DNA from: UBA4644 sp964541085
Lineage (GTDB): Bacteria > Bacillota > Clostridia > Oscillospirales > Butyricicoccaceae
NCBI GenBank assembly: GCA_964541085.1
Contig: CAZIPA010000002.1
Coordinates: 1-64,000 of the forward strand
Direction: 5' to 3'
DNA: 64,000 nucleotides
In this document: positions 8,781 through 17,200 of the stretch, one piece after another
Layout of the letters: each line of letters starts with the position of its first letter
Position numbering within the stretch: position 1 is the stretch's first letter
Position numbers and translations under genes: made by a program
The notes under the pieces: generated by a model
Seen by the model: only the letters and a program-made list of their open reading frames with translations
What the model was told of the DNA's origin: nothing
Database searches by the model: none

Positions 8781-10313
8781 ATGCACGATCAAAAGCGGCT
8801 GGGCGCACTGCTGGCCTATGTCCAGTGGGGCGTGAATATGCTGGTGGGCATTATTTTTACGCCCATTCTGCTGCGTCATCTGGGAGAGAGCGAATACGGC
8901 GTTTATTCCGTGGCCACCTCTGTCATCTCGTTTCTCACCATGCTGGATCTGGGCTTTGGCCAGACGCTGGTGCGTTTTTATGTAAAATATCGGGCCGAGG
9001 GTGACCGGGACCGGGCTGACCGGTGCAGCGGTATGTTTCTGGAGATGTATCTGGTGCTGGGCGGTGTGGCGCTGGCCATCTGTTCCCTGCTGACCCATCA
9101 TTTCCTGCCGGTGCTGTTTTCCGCAAAGTTCACGGATGCAGAGCTTTCCACCCTGCGGCAGGTGCTGTCCATTCTGTCCGTCAATCTGGCGGCATCCTTC
9201 CCCCTGAGTGTATTTTCCTCGCTGATTACCGCCCAGGAGCGGTTTGTCTTTGCCAAGCTGGTGAACATTCTGAACACCCTGCTCACCTATGGCGGAATGC
9301 TGCTGGTGCTGCGGCAGGGCTATCGTTCCCCGGCGCTGGCGGCAGTCACCACGGTGGTTTCCATCGGGGTCAAGCTGTTTCTCATGTGGTACTGTCTGGC
9401 GAAAACCGACGCACGGCCCAAATTTTGCAGGCCGGAACGGGAGATGCTCCGGAGTATTTTTTCCTTCTCCCTGTTCATCTTCCTGAATATTCTCATTGAC
9501 CAGCTGTATGCCAGCACGGACAAGTTTATTCTGGGCGCGGTCTGCGGCACGGCGGCTGTGACGGTTTATACGGTGGGTGTGCAGTTCAACGCCTATTTTC
9601 AGCAGCTTTCCACCGCCATCAGCGGCGTTTATCTGCCCCATGTGACCCGGCTCTATGTGGAGGGCGGAGAGGATGCGGATTTTTCTCCCCTGTTTCTCCG
9701 CATCGGCCATGTACAGTATCTGCTGCTGTCCTTTGTGCTGGCGGGCTTTACCGCCTTCGGAAAGCAGTTTATCACCCTGTTGAGCAGTGACCAGCTTTCC
9801 GCCGGCGGGATCAATGCAGCCTATTGGATCGCCATGATTATCATGGTTCCCGGCATCATTCCCCTGTCCCAGAATATCGGCATTTCCATTTTGCAGGCCA
9901 TGAACCGGCATCGGTTCCGCAGTCTGAGCTATCTGGTGCTGGCGGTGATCAATGTGGTGATTTCCATTCCGCTGGCCGTGCGCTGGGAAGGTGTCGGTGC
10001 GGCTGTCGGCACGACGCTGGCGCTGTTTGCCGGACAATACGCCATGATGAACTGGTATTATCACCGGAAAATCGGTCTGGATATTCCCGCCTACTGGCGG
10101 ATGGCCGGATGGACGACACTGAAAATGCTGCCGCTGGCGCTGCCCGCAGTGGTGATTCACTGGCTGCTGCCCGGCGGCGGATGGGTGCTGTTCTTTGTCA
10201 AATGTATCCTGTTCACCCTGTGTTATCTGCCCTATGCCTGGTTTTGTCTGCTGGAGCCGGAGGAAAAGGCGCTGGTGCAGCGGCTGCTCCGGAAAATAAG
10301 GAGGGCCTCATGA
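8781..10313 (+). CDS. polysaccharide flippase (Wzx/MATE-like superfamily)
   Basis: This is a 510-residue polytopic membrane protein, with about 12-14 hydrophobic segments by eye, of the oligosaccharide flippase family. It opens with LGALLAYVQWGVNMLVGIIF and the family-typical RHLGESEYGVYS. These proteins flip lipid-linked polymer units across the membrane. The ATG at 8781 is preferred because GGGAAAGGAAC precedes it; the upstream in-frame codons lack a site. Its stop overlaps the next start (ATGA), tying it to the TagF-like transferase and TagD. Together they suggest export of a polyol-phosphate-modified surface polymer (inference). Confidence 0.85.
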   Translation: MHDQKRLGALLAYVQWGVNMLVGIIFTPILLRHLGESEYGVYSVATSVISFLTMLDLGFGQTLVRFYVKYRAEGDRDRADRCSGMFLEMYLVLGGVALAICSLLTHHFLPVLFSAKFTDAELSTLRQVLSILSVNLAASFPLSVFSSLITAQERFVFAKLVNILNTLLTYGGMLLVLRQGYRSPALAAVTTVVSIGVKLFLMWYCLAKTDARPKFCRPEREMLRSIFSFSLFIFLNILIDQLYASTDKFILGAVCGTAAVTVYTVGVQFNAYFQQLSTAISGVYLPHVTRLYVEGGEDADFSPLFLRIGHVQYLLLSFVLAGFTAFGKQFITLLSSDQLSAGGINAAYWIAMIIMVPGIIPLSQNIGISILQAMNRHRFRSLSYLVLAVINVVISIPLAVRWEGVGAAVGTTLALFAGQYAMMNWYYHRKIGLDIPAYWRMAGWTTLKMLPLALPAVVIHWLLPGGGWVLFFVKCILFTLCYLPYAWFCLLEPEEKALVQRLLRKIRRAS

Positions 10314-11476
10314 AAAAAGAAGCCATTCGCAACATCATCAACCGGTGTGCCTCCCTGCTGCCGCTGCGGCGGCGGGTGCTGCTGGAGAGCAATCCCGATC
10401 TGAGCTGTAATGTTTATCCGGTGTTCCGGGAGCTTTTGTCCCGGGAAGCCTTTCGCAATGTCCGGCTCACCTGGCTGGTACAGGAGCCCGAGCGCTGGCG
10501 GAAGCGCTATCCCCAGAAAAATGTTTCCTTTGTGGCCTATCATCCCGACAATTCCCTTCAGCGGGCCCGGGCCATCGGTCTGTCGCTGACCTCCCGCTGT
10601 GTGCTGTTCTGCAACAAGACCCTCTGGCCGCCCCGCCGGGGACAGCTGAGTCTGTTTCTGGGACACGGAACGCCCATCAAGTGCTGCAGGGGCTTTTACA
10701 CCCCCGGCCCCTTCTGCAACCGCTGGAGCTATCCTTCGGAGAATGTCCGGCAGGTGATGGTGCAGGAGCTGGGGCTTGCGCCGGAGCAGGGCCGTCTGCT
10801 GGGATATCCCCGGTGTGATGCGCTGACCCGCCCGCAGGGGCTGCTGGATCGGGTGATTCCCCGGGAAGGGAAGAGGGTGATCTTCTGGCTGCCCACCTTC
10901 CGCCAGCACAGCAAGGCCTATGACAACAATTATACCCTCTCCGGCTGCGGTCTGCCGCTGCTGGAGGAGGCCGGTTCGCTGGAGCGGCTGAATACGGCGC
11001 TGGAGGAGGCCGGTGTGCTGCTGGTGCTCAAGCCCCATCCCATGCAGGATATGACTGTGATCCGTGCCGGAAATCTCAGCGCCTTCCGTCTGCTGGACGA
11101 TCAGGCGTTACAGGCGGCGGGTGTGCAGCTCTATGAGGCGCTGGCGGACGCCGATGCCCTTCTGACGGATTATTCCTCCGTTTATTGTGACTTTTTGCTC
11201 ACGGGAAAGCCCATCGGCCTGACCTTTGACGATCTGGACACCTATCGGGAAAAGCGGGGACTGGTGATGGAGGACATTACGCAGGTGGTCAAGGGACGGT
11301 ATCTGATGATGCCGGACGATTTGATTGCCTTTGCCCGGGATGTGGCGGCGGGCCGTGACCCGGAAAAGGAAGCCCGGCAGTGCGCCTGCGATTATTACAA
11401 CACCTGGCAGGATGGCCGTTCCGCCCTGCGGGTTTCCGATTTTATCCAGTCCTATTTTGAAAAAGGAGACATCTGA
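10310..11476 (+). CDS. CDP-glycerol glycerophosphotransferase family protein (TagF-like)
   Basis: This is a 388-residue GT-B-like transferase. Family marks include LGHGTPIK near the middle, VLLVLKPHP and the late ADALLTDYSSVYCDF block, which binds the CDP-polyol donor in TagB/TagF enzymes. It should transfer glycerol-phosphate, or a related polyol-phosphate, from the CDP donor to a growing polymer at the membrane's inner face. AAGGAGGG precedes the ATG, which overlaps the flippase stop. The next gene makes CDP-glycerol, which supports glycerol as the polyol. The length fits a single transferase domain without the extra N-terminal domain of full TagF. Confidence 0.85.
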   Translation: MKKEAIRNIINRCASLLPLRRRVLLESNPDLSCNVYPVFRELLSREAFRNVRLTWLVQEPERWRKRYPQKNVSFVAYHPDNSLQRARAIGLSLTSRCVLFCNKTLWPPRRGQLSLFLGHGTPIKCCRGFYTPGPFCNRWSYPSENVRQVMVQELGLAPEQGRLLGYPRCDALTRPQGLLDRVIPREGKRVIFWLPTFRQHSKAYDNNYTLSGCGLPLLEEAGSLERLNTALEEAGVLLVLKPHPMQDMTVIRAGNLSAFRLLDDQALQAAGVQLYEALADADALLTDYSSVYCDFLLTGKPIGLTFDDLDTYREKRGLVMEDITQVVKGRYLMMPDDLIAFARDVAAGRDPEKEARQCACDYYNTWQDGRSALRVSDFIQSYFEKGDI

Positions 11477-11477
11477 T

Positions 11478-11870
11478 ATGAAGCGCATAATCACATACGG
11501 TACCTTTGACCTGCTCCATTATGGGCATATCAATCTGCTGCGCCGGGCCAGAGAGCTGGGAGATTATCTGGTGGTGGCGCTTTCCACCGACGAGTTCAAC
11601 TGGAATCAGAAGCAGAAAAAATGCTATTTTCCCTATGAAGAGCGCAAGCGGATGCTGGAAGCCATTCGCTATGTGGATCTGGTGATTCCCGAGGAAAGTT
11701 GGGAACAGAAGTCCCGGGATGTGGAGACCTATCAGATCGACACCTTTGTTATGGGCGACGACTGGCAGGGAAAGTTTGATTTTCTGAAAAGTCAGTGTGA
11801 GGTGGTCTATCTCCCCCGCACGCCGGAAATCTCCACCACCCGCATCAAGCAGGATCTGAAAAGCAAATAA
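11478..11870 (+). CDS. tagD: glycerol-3-phosphate cytidylyltransferase
   Basis: This is a 130-residue cytidylyltransferase that makes CDP-glycerol from CTP and glycerol-3-phosphate. It has the nucleotide-binding GTFDLLHYGHINLL (HxGH), the RYVDLVIPE region and RTPEISTTRIK (the RTxGISTT-like motif, with E replacing G). The length matches TagD/GCT. It begins one base after the TagF-like stop, with AAGGAG upstream. An ethanolamine- or ribitol-type cytidylyltransferase is less likely given the length and neighbours. Confidence 0.92.
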   Translation: MKRIITYGTFDLLHYGHINLLRRARELGDYLVVALSTDEFNWNQKQKKCYFPYEERKRMLEAIRYVDLVIPEESWEQKSRDVETYQIDTFVMGDDWQGKFDFLKSQCEVVYLPRTPEISTTRIKQDLKSK

Positions 11871-11886
11871 CGCATCTATGCAAAAG

Positions 11887-11925
11887 CCCCTTCGCCGACA
11901 GCTTGCAGCGAAGGGGTTCTTTTTG
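11887..11925. terminator. bidirectional intrinsic terminator
   Basis: A 9-bp stem (CCCCTTCGC at 11887-11895, GCGAAGGGG at 11908-11916) is followed by TTCTTTTT on the plus strand. On the minus strand the same stem is followed by CTTTTGC. It serves the convergent tagD and arsC-like genes. Confidence 0.85.
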
Positions 11926-11935
11926 TTCTGTTTGC

Positions 11936-12271
11936 TTATTTCCAAGTCTCCCAGACTTCCGGGCAATAGCCCACGGTGGCCTGTTTTCCGTTGCGGACGA
12001 TGGGGGTTTTCAGCAGAGAAGGATCCTCCAGCAGACGGGCTTCCCGGTCGGCGTCATAGGCCAGATAGCGCAGGGTGGCTGCATCCCGGTGCTTTTCATC
12101 GATCAGAGCCTCCAGCCCGCCCACAGCCCGCTTAACGCTTTGCAGCTCTCCGGCGCTCATGCCGTAGCGGGGCAGATCGATGCTCTGAAAGCGGATGCGC
12201 CGCTCCTGAAACCAGCGCTGAGCTTTTTTGGTGTCAAAGCATTTGCTTTTTCCATAGATCTGAATGTTCAT
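11936..12271 (-). CDS. ArsC/Spx family protein
   Basis: This is a 111-residue thioredoxin-fold protein of the ArsC/Spx/YffB group. It starts MNIQIYGKSKC, has one N-terminal Cys (KCFDT) without the second Cys of the Spx CxxC switch, and a late TPIVRNGKQATVGY segment in the usual position before the last helix. Members are arsenate reductase-like enzymes or RNA polymerase-binding regulators. The single Cys argues against a redox-switched Spx, but the activity cannot be assigned. It lies 10 nt after yitT as the last gene of the lspA operon. Confidence 0.8.
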   Translation of the reverse strand: MNIQIYGKSKCFDTKKAQRWFQERRIRFQSIDLPRYGMSAGELQSVKRAVGGLEALIDEKHRDAATLRYLAYDADREARLLEDPSLLKTPIVRNGKQATVGYCPEVWETWK

Positions 12272-12281
12272 GGCGCAATCC

Positions 12282-13154
12282 TCACTGTTGCAGGTGCTTG
12301 AAGCCCTTGCCAAATACCTCGTTGATATTGCTCAGCAGCATGAAGGCGTGTTCATCCTGCTCCAGCAGAATCTTTTTCAGGGTGCCGGATTCATGCCGCC
12401 GTACCGCGCAGATCAGCACCGTGCGCCGGTCGCCGGTATACATACCCGTTCCGTCCAGCGCCGTTACGCCGTGATTCAGCCGCTCCATGATGGCCTGCGC
12501 CACCTCCTGAGGCCGGTCGGTGATAATCATGGCATTTTTCTGCACATCCATACCGTAAACCAGCTTGTCGATCACCTGACTGGAAAGGAAGCTGGTCATG
12601 ATGGCATACAGTGCGCTGTCCGGGTTGCCGTAGATCAGCGCGGAGGCGCAGATGATGACAATATTGATGGAGAAGTTCACCGTGCCGATGGGCAGGTCCT
12701 TCTTTTTGTTCAGCCATTTTGCAATGATATCCGTGCCGCCGGAGGTGCCGCCCGCCCGGAAGATGATGCCGAAGCCCGCACCCATGACGATGCCGCCGTA
12801 CAGCGCCGCAATGAGCATTTCCCCCTGAAAAGCGGGAATCCACCCGGCCAGCAGGTCCAGAAATACCGAGCTTGCCACGGTGGCAAACACTGTTTTATAG
12901 AAGAAATCTCTTCCCATGGTGCGCCAGCCCAAAAAGAACAGCGGCAGGTTCAACACGATGGAAACCGCACCGATGGGCAGGCTCCACAGATAGTTCAGCA
13001 CCAGCGAGACACCGGCCACGCCGCCCATGGGGATGTGCAGCGGCTTGATGAAAAACAGCTGTCCGATGGAATAAATCAGCGCACCCAGAAGGATGGTGAG
13101 ATAGCTTCCGATCTGTTCCCGGATGAGCCGGGACTTTTTTTCCTGTACTGTCAT
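12282..13154 (-). CDS. YitT family membrane protein (DUF2179 C-terminal domain)
   Basis: This is a 290-residue protein with about five or six membrane helices (residues ~15-180), including AGVSLVLNY and a glycine-rich GAGFGIIFRAGGTSGGTDI typical of YitT/UPF0750. A soluble DUF2179 domain follows (AMIITDRPQEVAQAIM through RRTVLICAVRRHE). The biochemical role of the family is unresolved. Its ATG overlaps the HAD gene stop (ATGA), so the two are translationally coupled within the lspA operon. Confidence 0.88.
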   Translation of the reverse strand: MTVQEKKSRLIREQIGSYLTILLGALIYSIGQLFFIKPLHIPMGGVAGVSLVLNYLWSLPIGAVSIVLNLPLFFLGWRTMGRDFFYKTVFATVASSVFLDLLAGWIPAFQGEMLIAALYGGIVMGAGFGIIFRAGGTSGGTDIIAKWLNKKKDLPIGTVNFSINIVIICASALIYGNPDSALYAIMTSFLSSQVIDKLVYGMDVQKNAMIITDRPQEVAQAIMERLNHGVTALDGTGMYTGDRRTVLICAVRRHESGTLKKILLEQDEHAFMLLSNINEVFGKGFKHLQQ

Positions 13155-13963
13155 GACAGTTCTCCTTTCTCCAGGCGGCGGATGAGCGCCGCGATTGCAT
13201 GATGTTCATTGTCCGGCAGACGATGCCGGGCCAGCGCCAGAATCTGCGGACAGGCATTTTCCGGCGCGCAGCTGTTGGGGGCGCTTTGCAGCAGTTCCAC
13301 ATCGTTGGGGCCGTCGCCCACCGGATAGACCCGCTCCGGCGGAATGTCCAGCTGCCGGGCCAGCAGCGTGGCACAGGTTCCCTTGCTGGCGCCCTGCTTG
13401 AGAATCTCCAGCATATGCTCGGAGGAATATTGCAGGAAAAACCGGCCGGGAAGCTGTCTGTGGATTGCATCCTCCACCTGTGTCAGCAGCGGACGCTCAC
13501 CTGTCACCACCAGATAGAGCCAGGGCTGGGGAATGTCCTCCGGTGGGCAGGGATTCCACTGCATTTTCACGCTTTGAAAATGGCGGCGGGTACGGGGACT
13601 TTCCTGGGCCACATAGGGGCGGTGCTGGGCATAGACCTCAATGCCCAGTGCGGGAAAGCGGGCCGCCAGCGCCTTTGCCAGCAGATAGCCGTCCTCCCCC
13701 ACACAGGCGGTATGCACATCCTGTCCCGTCTGAAAGTCATAAATGGCCGAGCCGTTATACAGAATGGCCGGTGCATTCACCGCCAGGGCCGGAAAGAAAT
13801 GCTCCATTCCCCGCAGACTTCGGCCGGTGGCCACGGTAAACCGTCCGCCGTTGTCCATATAATATCGGATGGCCGCCTGATTTTCCCGGGAAATTTCTCC
13901 CCCGTCATTCAGCAGCGTTCCGTCCAGATCCGCAAGGATCAGCGTCTGCTCAAACTGCTTCAT
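13151..13963 (-). CDS. Cof-type HAD-IIB family hydrolase
   Basis: This is a 270-residue phosphatase. Motif I is ADLDGTLLN, motif II lies around VATGRS, and the last motif is GDGPNDVELL, with the Cof-type cap between. Such enzymes dephosphorylate sugar phosphates, flavin precursors or other small metabolites, and the specific substrate cannot be read. The start at 13963 overlaps the rluD-like stop. Open frame further upstream lies inside rluD and is not used. Confidence 0.88.
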   Translation of the reverse strand: MKQFEQTLILADLDGTLLNDGGEISRENQAAIRYYMDNGGRFTVATGRSLRGMEHFFPALAVNAPAILYNGSAIYDFQTGQDVHTACVGEDGYLLAKALAARFPALGIEVYAQHRPYVAQESPRTRRHFQSVKMQWNPCPPEDIPQPWLYLVVTGERPLLTQVEDAIHRQLPGRFFLQYSSEHMLEILKQGASKGTCATLLARQLDIPPERVYPVGDGPNDVELLQSAPNSCAPENACPQILALARHRLPDNEHHAIAALIRRLEKGELS

Positions 13964-14877
13964 ACCCGTTTCTCCAGCCGCGCCAGAAAGTCCGAAAACC
14001 AGTCGGGCAGCGGACAGGTCAGATGTACGGTTTCTCCCGTGGAAGGATGTACAAAGGTCAGCTCCCGGGCGTGGAGACATTGCCCGCCCAGATGATAGGG
14101 ATCGCTTTTTCCGCCGTACACCGGGTCTCCCGCCAGCGGGTGTCCCAGATAGGCCAGATGCACCCGAATCTGATGGGTTCGTCCCGTCTCCAGCCGGCAG
14201 CGGATATGGGTATAGCCCGGATAGCGGGCAAGCACCTCATAATGGGTCACGGCCCGCCGTCCGTCGGCAACCACGGCCATGCGCTTCCGATCCCGTGTGG
14301 AACGGCCAATGGGTGCGTCCACCGTGCCGCTGTCCTCCCGCAGATTGCCCACGGCCACCGCCTCATACACCCGGGAAAGGGTGTGATCCTTCAGCTGTTC
14401 AGAAAGTGCCAGATGGGCCCGGTCATTTTTTGCGATAATCAGCAGACCGGAGGTGTCTTTATCAATGCGGTGCACAATGCCCGGCCGAAAGGCTCCGCCT
14501 ACACCGGAAAGGCTGTCGCCGCAGTGGGCCAGAATGGCGTTGACCACCGTTCCGTCGGGATTTCCGGGGGCGGGATGCACCACCATGCCCCGGGGCTTGT
14601 TGATGACCGCCACATCTTCATCCTCATAGACGATATCCAGCGGAATCTGCTGGGGCTGGGCCTCAATGGGCTCCGGCTCCGGCAGACACACCTCCAGCAC
14701 CTGCCCTGCCCGCAGCCGATGATTCTTTTTCAGCGGCTGGCCCTCCGACAGCACCTGCTGCCGCGACAAAAGCCGCTGGGCCCCGCTGCGGGTCAGCTCC
14801 GGTATCCGCTGGGACAGCAGCGCATCCAGCCGCTTACTCTCGTCCTCCGGCAGAATGGTCAGACGAACCTTCTCCAT
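13960..14877 (-). CDS. rluD: RluA/RluD family 23S rRNA pseudouridine synthase
   Basis: This is a 305-residue enzyme that isomerises uridines in rRNA. It has an N-terminal S4 RNA-binding domain (residues ~14-75) and then the catalytic domain with HRIDKDTSGLL, whose Asp is the nucleophile. HLAYLGHPLAGDPVYGG lies near the C-terminus. It is the standard neighbour of lspA in Firmicutes, and its first 44 bases overlap the lspA 3' end. AAAGGAGG precedes the ATG. I use the rluD name in the family sense; the exact modified position is not determined. Confidence 0.9.
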   Translation of the reverse strand: MEKVRLTILPEDESKRLDALLSQRIPELTRSGAQRLLSRQQVLSEGQPLKKNHRLRAGQVLEVCLPEPEPIEAQPQQIPLDIVYEDEDVAVINKPRGMVVHPAPGNPDGTVVNAILAHCGDSLSGVGGAFRPGIVHRIDKDTSGLLIIAKNDRAHLALSEQLKDHTLSRVYEAVAVGNLREDSGTVDAPIGRSTRDRKRMAVVADGRRAVTHYEVLARYPGYTHIRCRLETGRTHQIRVHLAYLGHPLAGDPVYGGKSDPYHLGGQCLHARELTFVHPSTGETVHLTCPLPDWFSDFLARLEKRV

Positions 14878-15343
14878 GTGCGGCCTCCTTTTTCATCATT
14901 TTCGGCTCCAGAAAGAGAATATACACCGCCAGCATTCCCACGCCCACATTCAGCAGAATATCCGCCACATTGAAAATGGGAAAATGAATCAGGCGAAAAT
15001 CAAACAGGTCAATCACATAGCCCCGCAGCAGCCGGTCGAGCAGGTTTCCCACTGCGCCGCCCAGAATCAGGCGCATTCCCCAGAGGCCAAAGGCACCCCG
15101 CACCCAGTTCTTTTTCATGGCGTAGATCACGCCCGCCAGCAGCACCACCGTAATCAGCAGCAGCAGCCAGCGCTGGCCGCTGAGCAGGCTGAAGGCTGCG
15201 CCCCGGTTTTCACAATAGGTCAGGTGAAATACGCCGGAAATCACCGGGATGGTGTCCACCGTTTTGAGCGACACACTGGCCCAGTATTTTACCAGCTGAT
15301 CCGCCAGCAGTCCAAGCAGCGGAATGAGAATATTCAAAAGCAT
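14834..15343 (-). CDS. lspA: lipoprotein signal peptidase II
   Basis: This is a 169-residue, four-helix membrane protease that cleaves signal peptides of diacylated prolipoproteins. Catalytic regions are GGAVGNLLDRLLRGYVIDLFDF and FNVADILLNVG, carrying the two conserved aspartates. The C-terminal charged tail (after about residue 150) overlaps the rluD start. It leads an operon lspA-rluD-HAD-yitT-arsC-like. A promoter lies about 75 nt upstream. Confidence 0.95.
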   Translation of the reverse strand: MLLNILIPLLGLLADQLVKYWASVSLKTVDTIPVISGVFHLTYCENRGAAFSLLSGQRWLLLLITVVLLAGVIYAMKKNWVRGAFGLWGMRLILGGAVGNLLDRLLRGYVIDLFDFRLIHFPIFNVADILLNVGVGMLAVYILFLEPKMMKKEAAHGEGSSDHSAGGRE

Positions 15344-15417
15344 AGCAGTTCTCCTTTGCCGGTCTGCCGGAGACCGGGTCTTTTTCGCGCGCCATGTCGC
15401 TGCGCATAACTATTTCT

Positions 15418-15446
15418 ATTATAGCAAGCTTCCGGGAAAAGCACAA
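15418..15446 (-). promoter_or_regulatory. sigma-A promoter of the lspA operon
   Basis: TTGTGC (15441-15446) and TATAAT (15418-15423) lie on the minus strand with a 17-bp spacer. Confidence 0.75.
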
Positions 15447-15510
15447 GTTTTTGTTCCCGAAAGCTGCGGCTTCCCGGACAATTTTCCCGTGAAAACCTGT
15501 GTGCAGGGCA

Positions 15511-15539
15511 TTGCGTCCGGCGCAAAGATATGGTATTCT
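15511..15539 (+). promoter_or_regulatory. sigma-A promoter of the DEAD-box helicase gene
   Basis: TTGCGT (15511-15516) and TATTCT (15534-15539) are spaced by 17 bp. The predicted start near 15546 falls on the first in-frame ATG (15548), which argues that translation begins at the second ATG (15575). Confidence 0.65.
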
Positions 15540-15574
15540 AAATCTGTATGAAATCTTTGAAAGAGAGACGATCC

Positions 15575-17158
15575 ATGGACATTCAAGCTTTGGAAGCCCT
15601 GAACCTGTCACCGGAAATGATCCGGGCCATTCAGGATACGGGCTATGAACAATTTACTCCCATCCAGCAGAAAATCATTCCCCTGATGACCGCAGGCAGG
15701 GATGTGATCGGCCAATCCAGCACCGGCACCGGAAAAACCGCCGCCTTCGGCATTCCCGCCATTGAGCTGGTGCAGGAGCCCGGCGAACAGAAGGACCCAC
15801 AGGTGCTGGTGCTCTGTCCCACCCGGGAACTGGCCATGCAGGTCAGTGAGGAGCTGCGGAAATTTTCCAAATACAAGGAGGGCCTCCGGGTGGTGGCCGT
15901 CTACGGCGGACAGAATATCGACACCCAGATCCGTGCCCTGAAGCAATCTGCCATTGTGGTGGGTACGCCGGGCCGGGTTCTGGACCATCTTCATCGCCGC
16001 ACGCTGAAGCTTTCTGGCATCCGGCTGGCCATTCTGGACGAGGCGGACGAGATGCTGGATATGGGCTTTATCGACGATATCAAGCAGATTCTGTTCAACA
16101 CGCCGGAAAATCGCCAGACGGCGCTGTTTTCCGCTACCATGCCCGATCCCATTCTGCGGCTGACTCGCCGCTTTTTGAAGAATCCCGAGCTGGTAAAGGG
16201 CGACGAGGGCGACACGGCCTTCCGTCTGATTCAGCAGTATTATGTGGAGGTTCCCAAGTCCAAAAAGGCCCAGAGCGTCCGGCTGCTGTATGAACAGCAG
16301 GGTGCCCACCGGGGTCTGATTTTCTGCAACACCAAGCGCATGGTGGAGGTTCTGGTAAAGGAGCTCACCGCCATGGGCATGAAGGTGGAGGGGCTTCACG
16401 GCGACATGGCCCAGGGCGCCCGCACCCGGGTGATGACCCAATTCAAGGACGGCACGGTGGATCTGCTGGTGGCTACCGATGTGGCGGCCAGAGGCATTGA
16501 CGCCTCCGGCGTGGATATCATCATCAACTATGATATTCCTCAGGATATGGAATATTATGTCCACCGTATCGGACGGACAGGCCGTGCAGGCAACACCGGC
16601 GTGGCCTTTACCCTGATTGCCGGAAGCGGCGAATTCTTCAGCCTGTGCGACATTCAGGACACCACCGGCATTCAGCTGGTGCCCTATTATCTCAACGGTC
16701 TGGAGGAAACACCCGAGGATCAGTTTTATGCCCGCAACACCAGCCGCAGCGAAAATGGCGTACATCGCTCTTCCCTGCCCCGGCGTTCCGGACAGAACGG
16801 CGGACGCAAGCCGGAAAACGGCGGCAATGCCGTGATTTCCATGGATGTAGGCTCCAATCATGATGTGACCGAGCGGCAGATCGTCAACTCCATTTTGAAA
16901 TACGCCCGCATCCGCAAGGATGAGATTGGCCCCATTACCATCAAGGAGAATGAGAGCCTTGTGGAGCTGGTGCCGGATGTGGCCCGTCATGTGATGCGCT
17001 CCATGCAGAACGGCACGGTGAATGATTTTCTTGTGGTTCTGAAGGCGGTCTCCGGCGGCAAGGAGGTCAACCAGAAGGGCGAAAGCCGCAGAAACGGTGA
17101 CCGGCGCAGAGGCGGCCGAAACGGCGGAGGCCGGGGCGGCAACCGCAGCCGCCACTGA
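15575..17158 (+). CDS. DEAD-box ATP-dependent RNA helicase with DbpA-type RNA-binding domain
   Basis: This is a 527-residue helicase with the full motif set: Q motif FTPIQQKII, motif I SSTGTGKTAAF, PTRELAMQV, GTPGRVLDH, LDEADEML, SAT, then ATDVAARGID and YVHRIGRTGRAG. A DbpA-like RNA-binding domain follows (VISMDVGSNHDVTERQIVNSI on), then an Arg/Gly-rich tail. This layout matches CsdA/CshA-type helicases that remodel rRNA and cold-stable mRNA structures. The ATG at 15575 has GAGAGACG upstream, while the earlier ATG would leave no leader. The D-aminoacylase-like gene follows after 42 nt. Confidence 0.93.
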   Translation: MDIQALEALNLSPEMIRAIQDTGYEQFTPIQQKIIPLMTAGRDVIGQSSTGTGKTAAFGIPAIELVQEPGEQKDPQVLVLCPTRELAMQVSEELRKFSKYKEGLRVVAVYGGQNIDTQIRALKQSAIVVGTPGRVLDHLHRRTLKLSGIRLAILDEADEMLDMGFIDDIKQILFNTPENRQTALFSATMPDPILRLTRRFLKNPELVKGDEGDTAFRLIQQYYVEVPKSKKAQSVRLLYEQQGAHRGLIFCNTKRMVEVLVKELTAMGMKVEGLHGDMAQGARTRVMTQFKDGTVDLLVATDVAARGIDASGVDIIINYDIPQDMEYYVHRIGRTGRAGNTGVAFTLIAGSGEFFSLCDIQDTTGIQLVPYYLNGLEETPEDQFYARNTSRSENGVHRSSLPRRSGQNGGRKPENGGNAVISMDVGSNHDVTERQIVNSILKYARIRKDEIGPITIKENESLVELVPDVARHVMRSMQNGTVNDFLVVLKAVSGGKEVNQKGESRRNGDRRRGGRNGGGRGGNRSRH

Positions 17159-17200
17159 TTTCCGCCATTTTCGTGGATTTCCCGGAAAGGAGATGCCTTT

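Noticed and set aside
15548..15574. Earlier ATG for the DEAD-box helicase
   Set aside because: It falls on the predicted transcription start and would be leaderless; the ATG at 15575 has a Shine-Dalgarno sequence.
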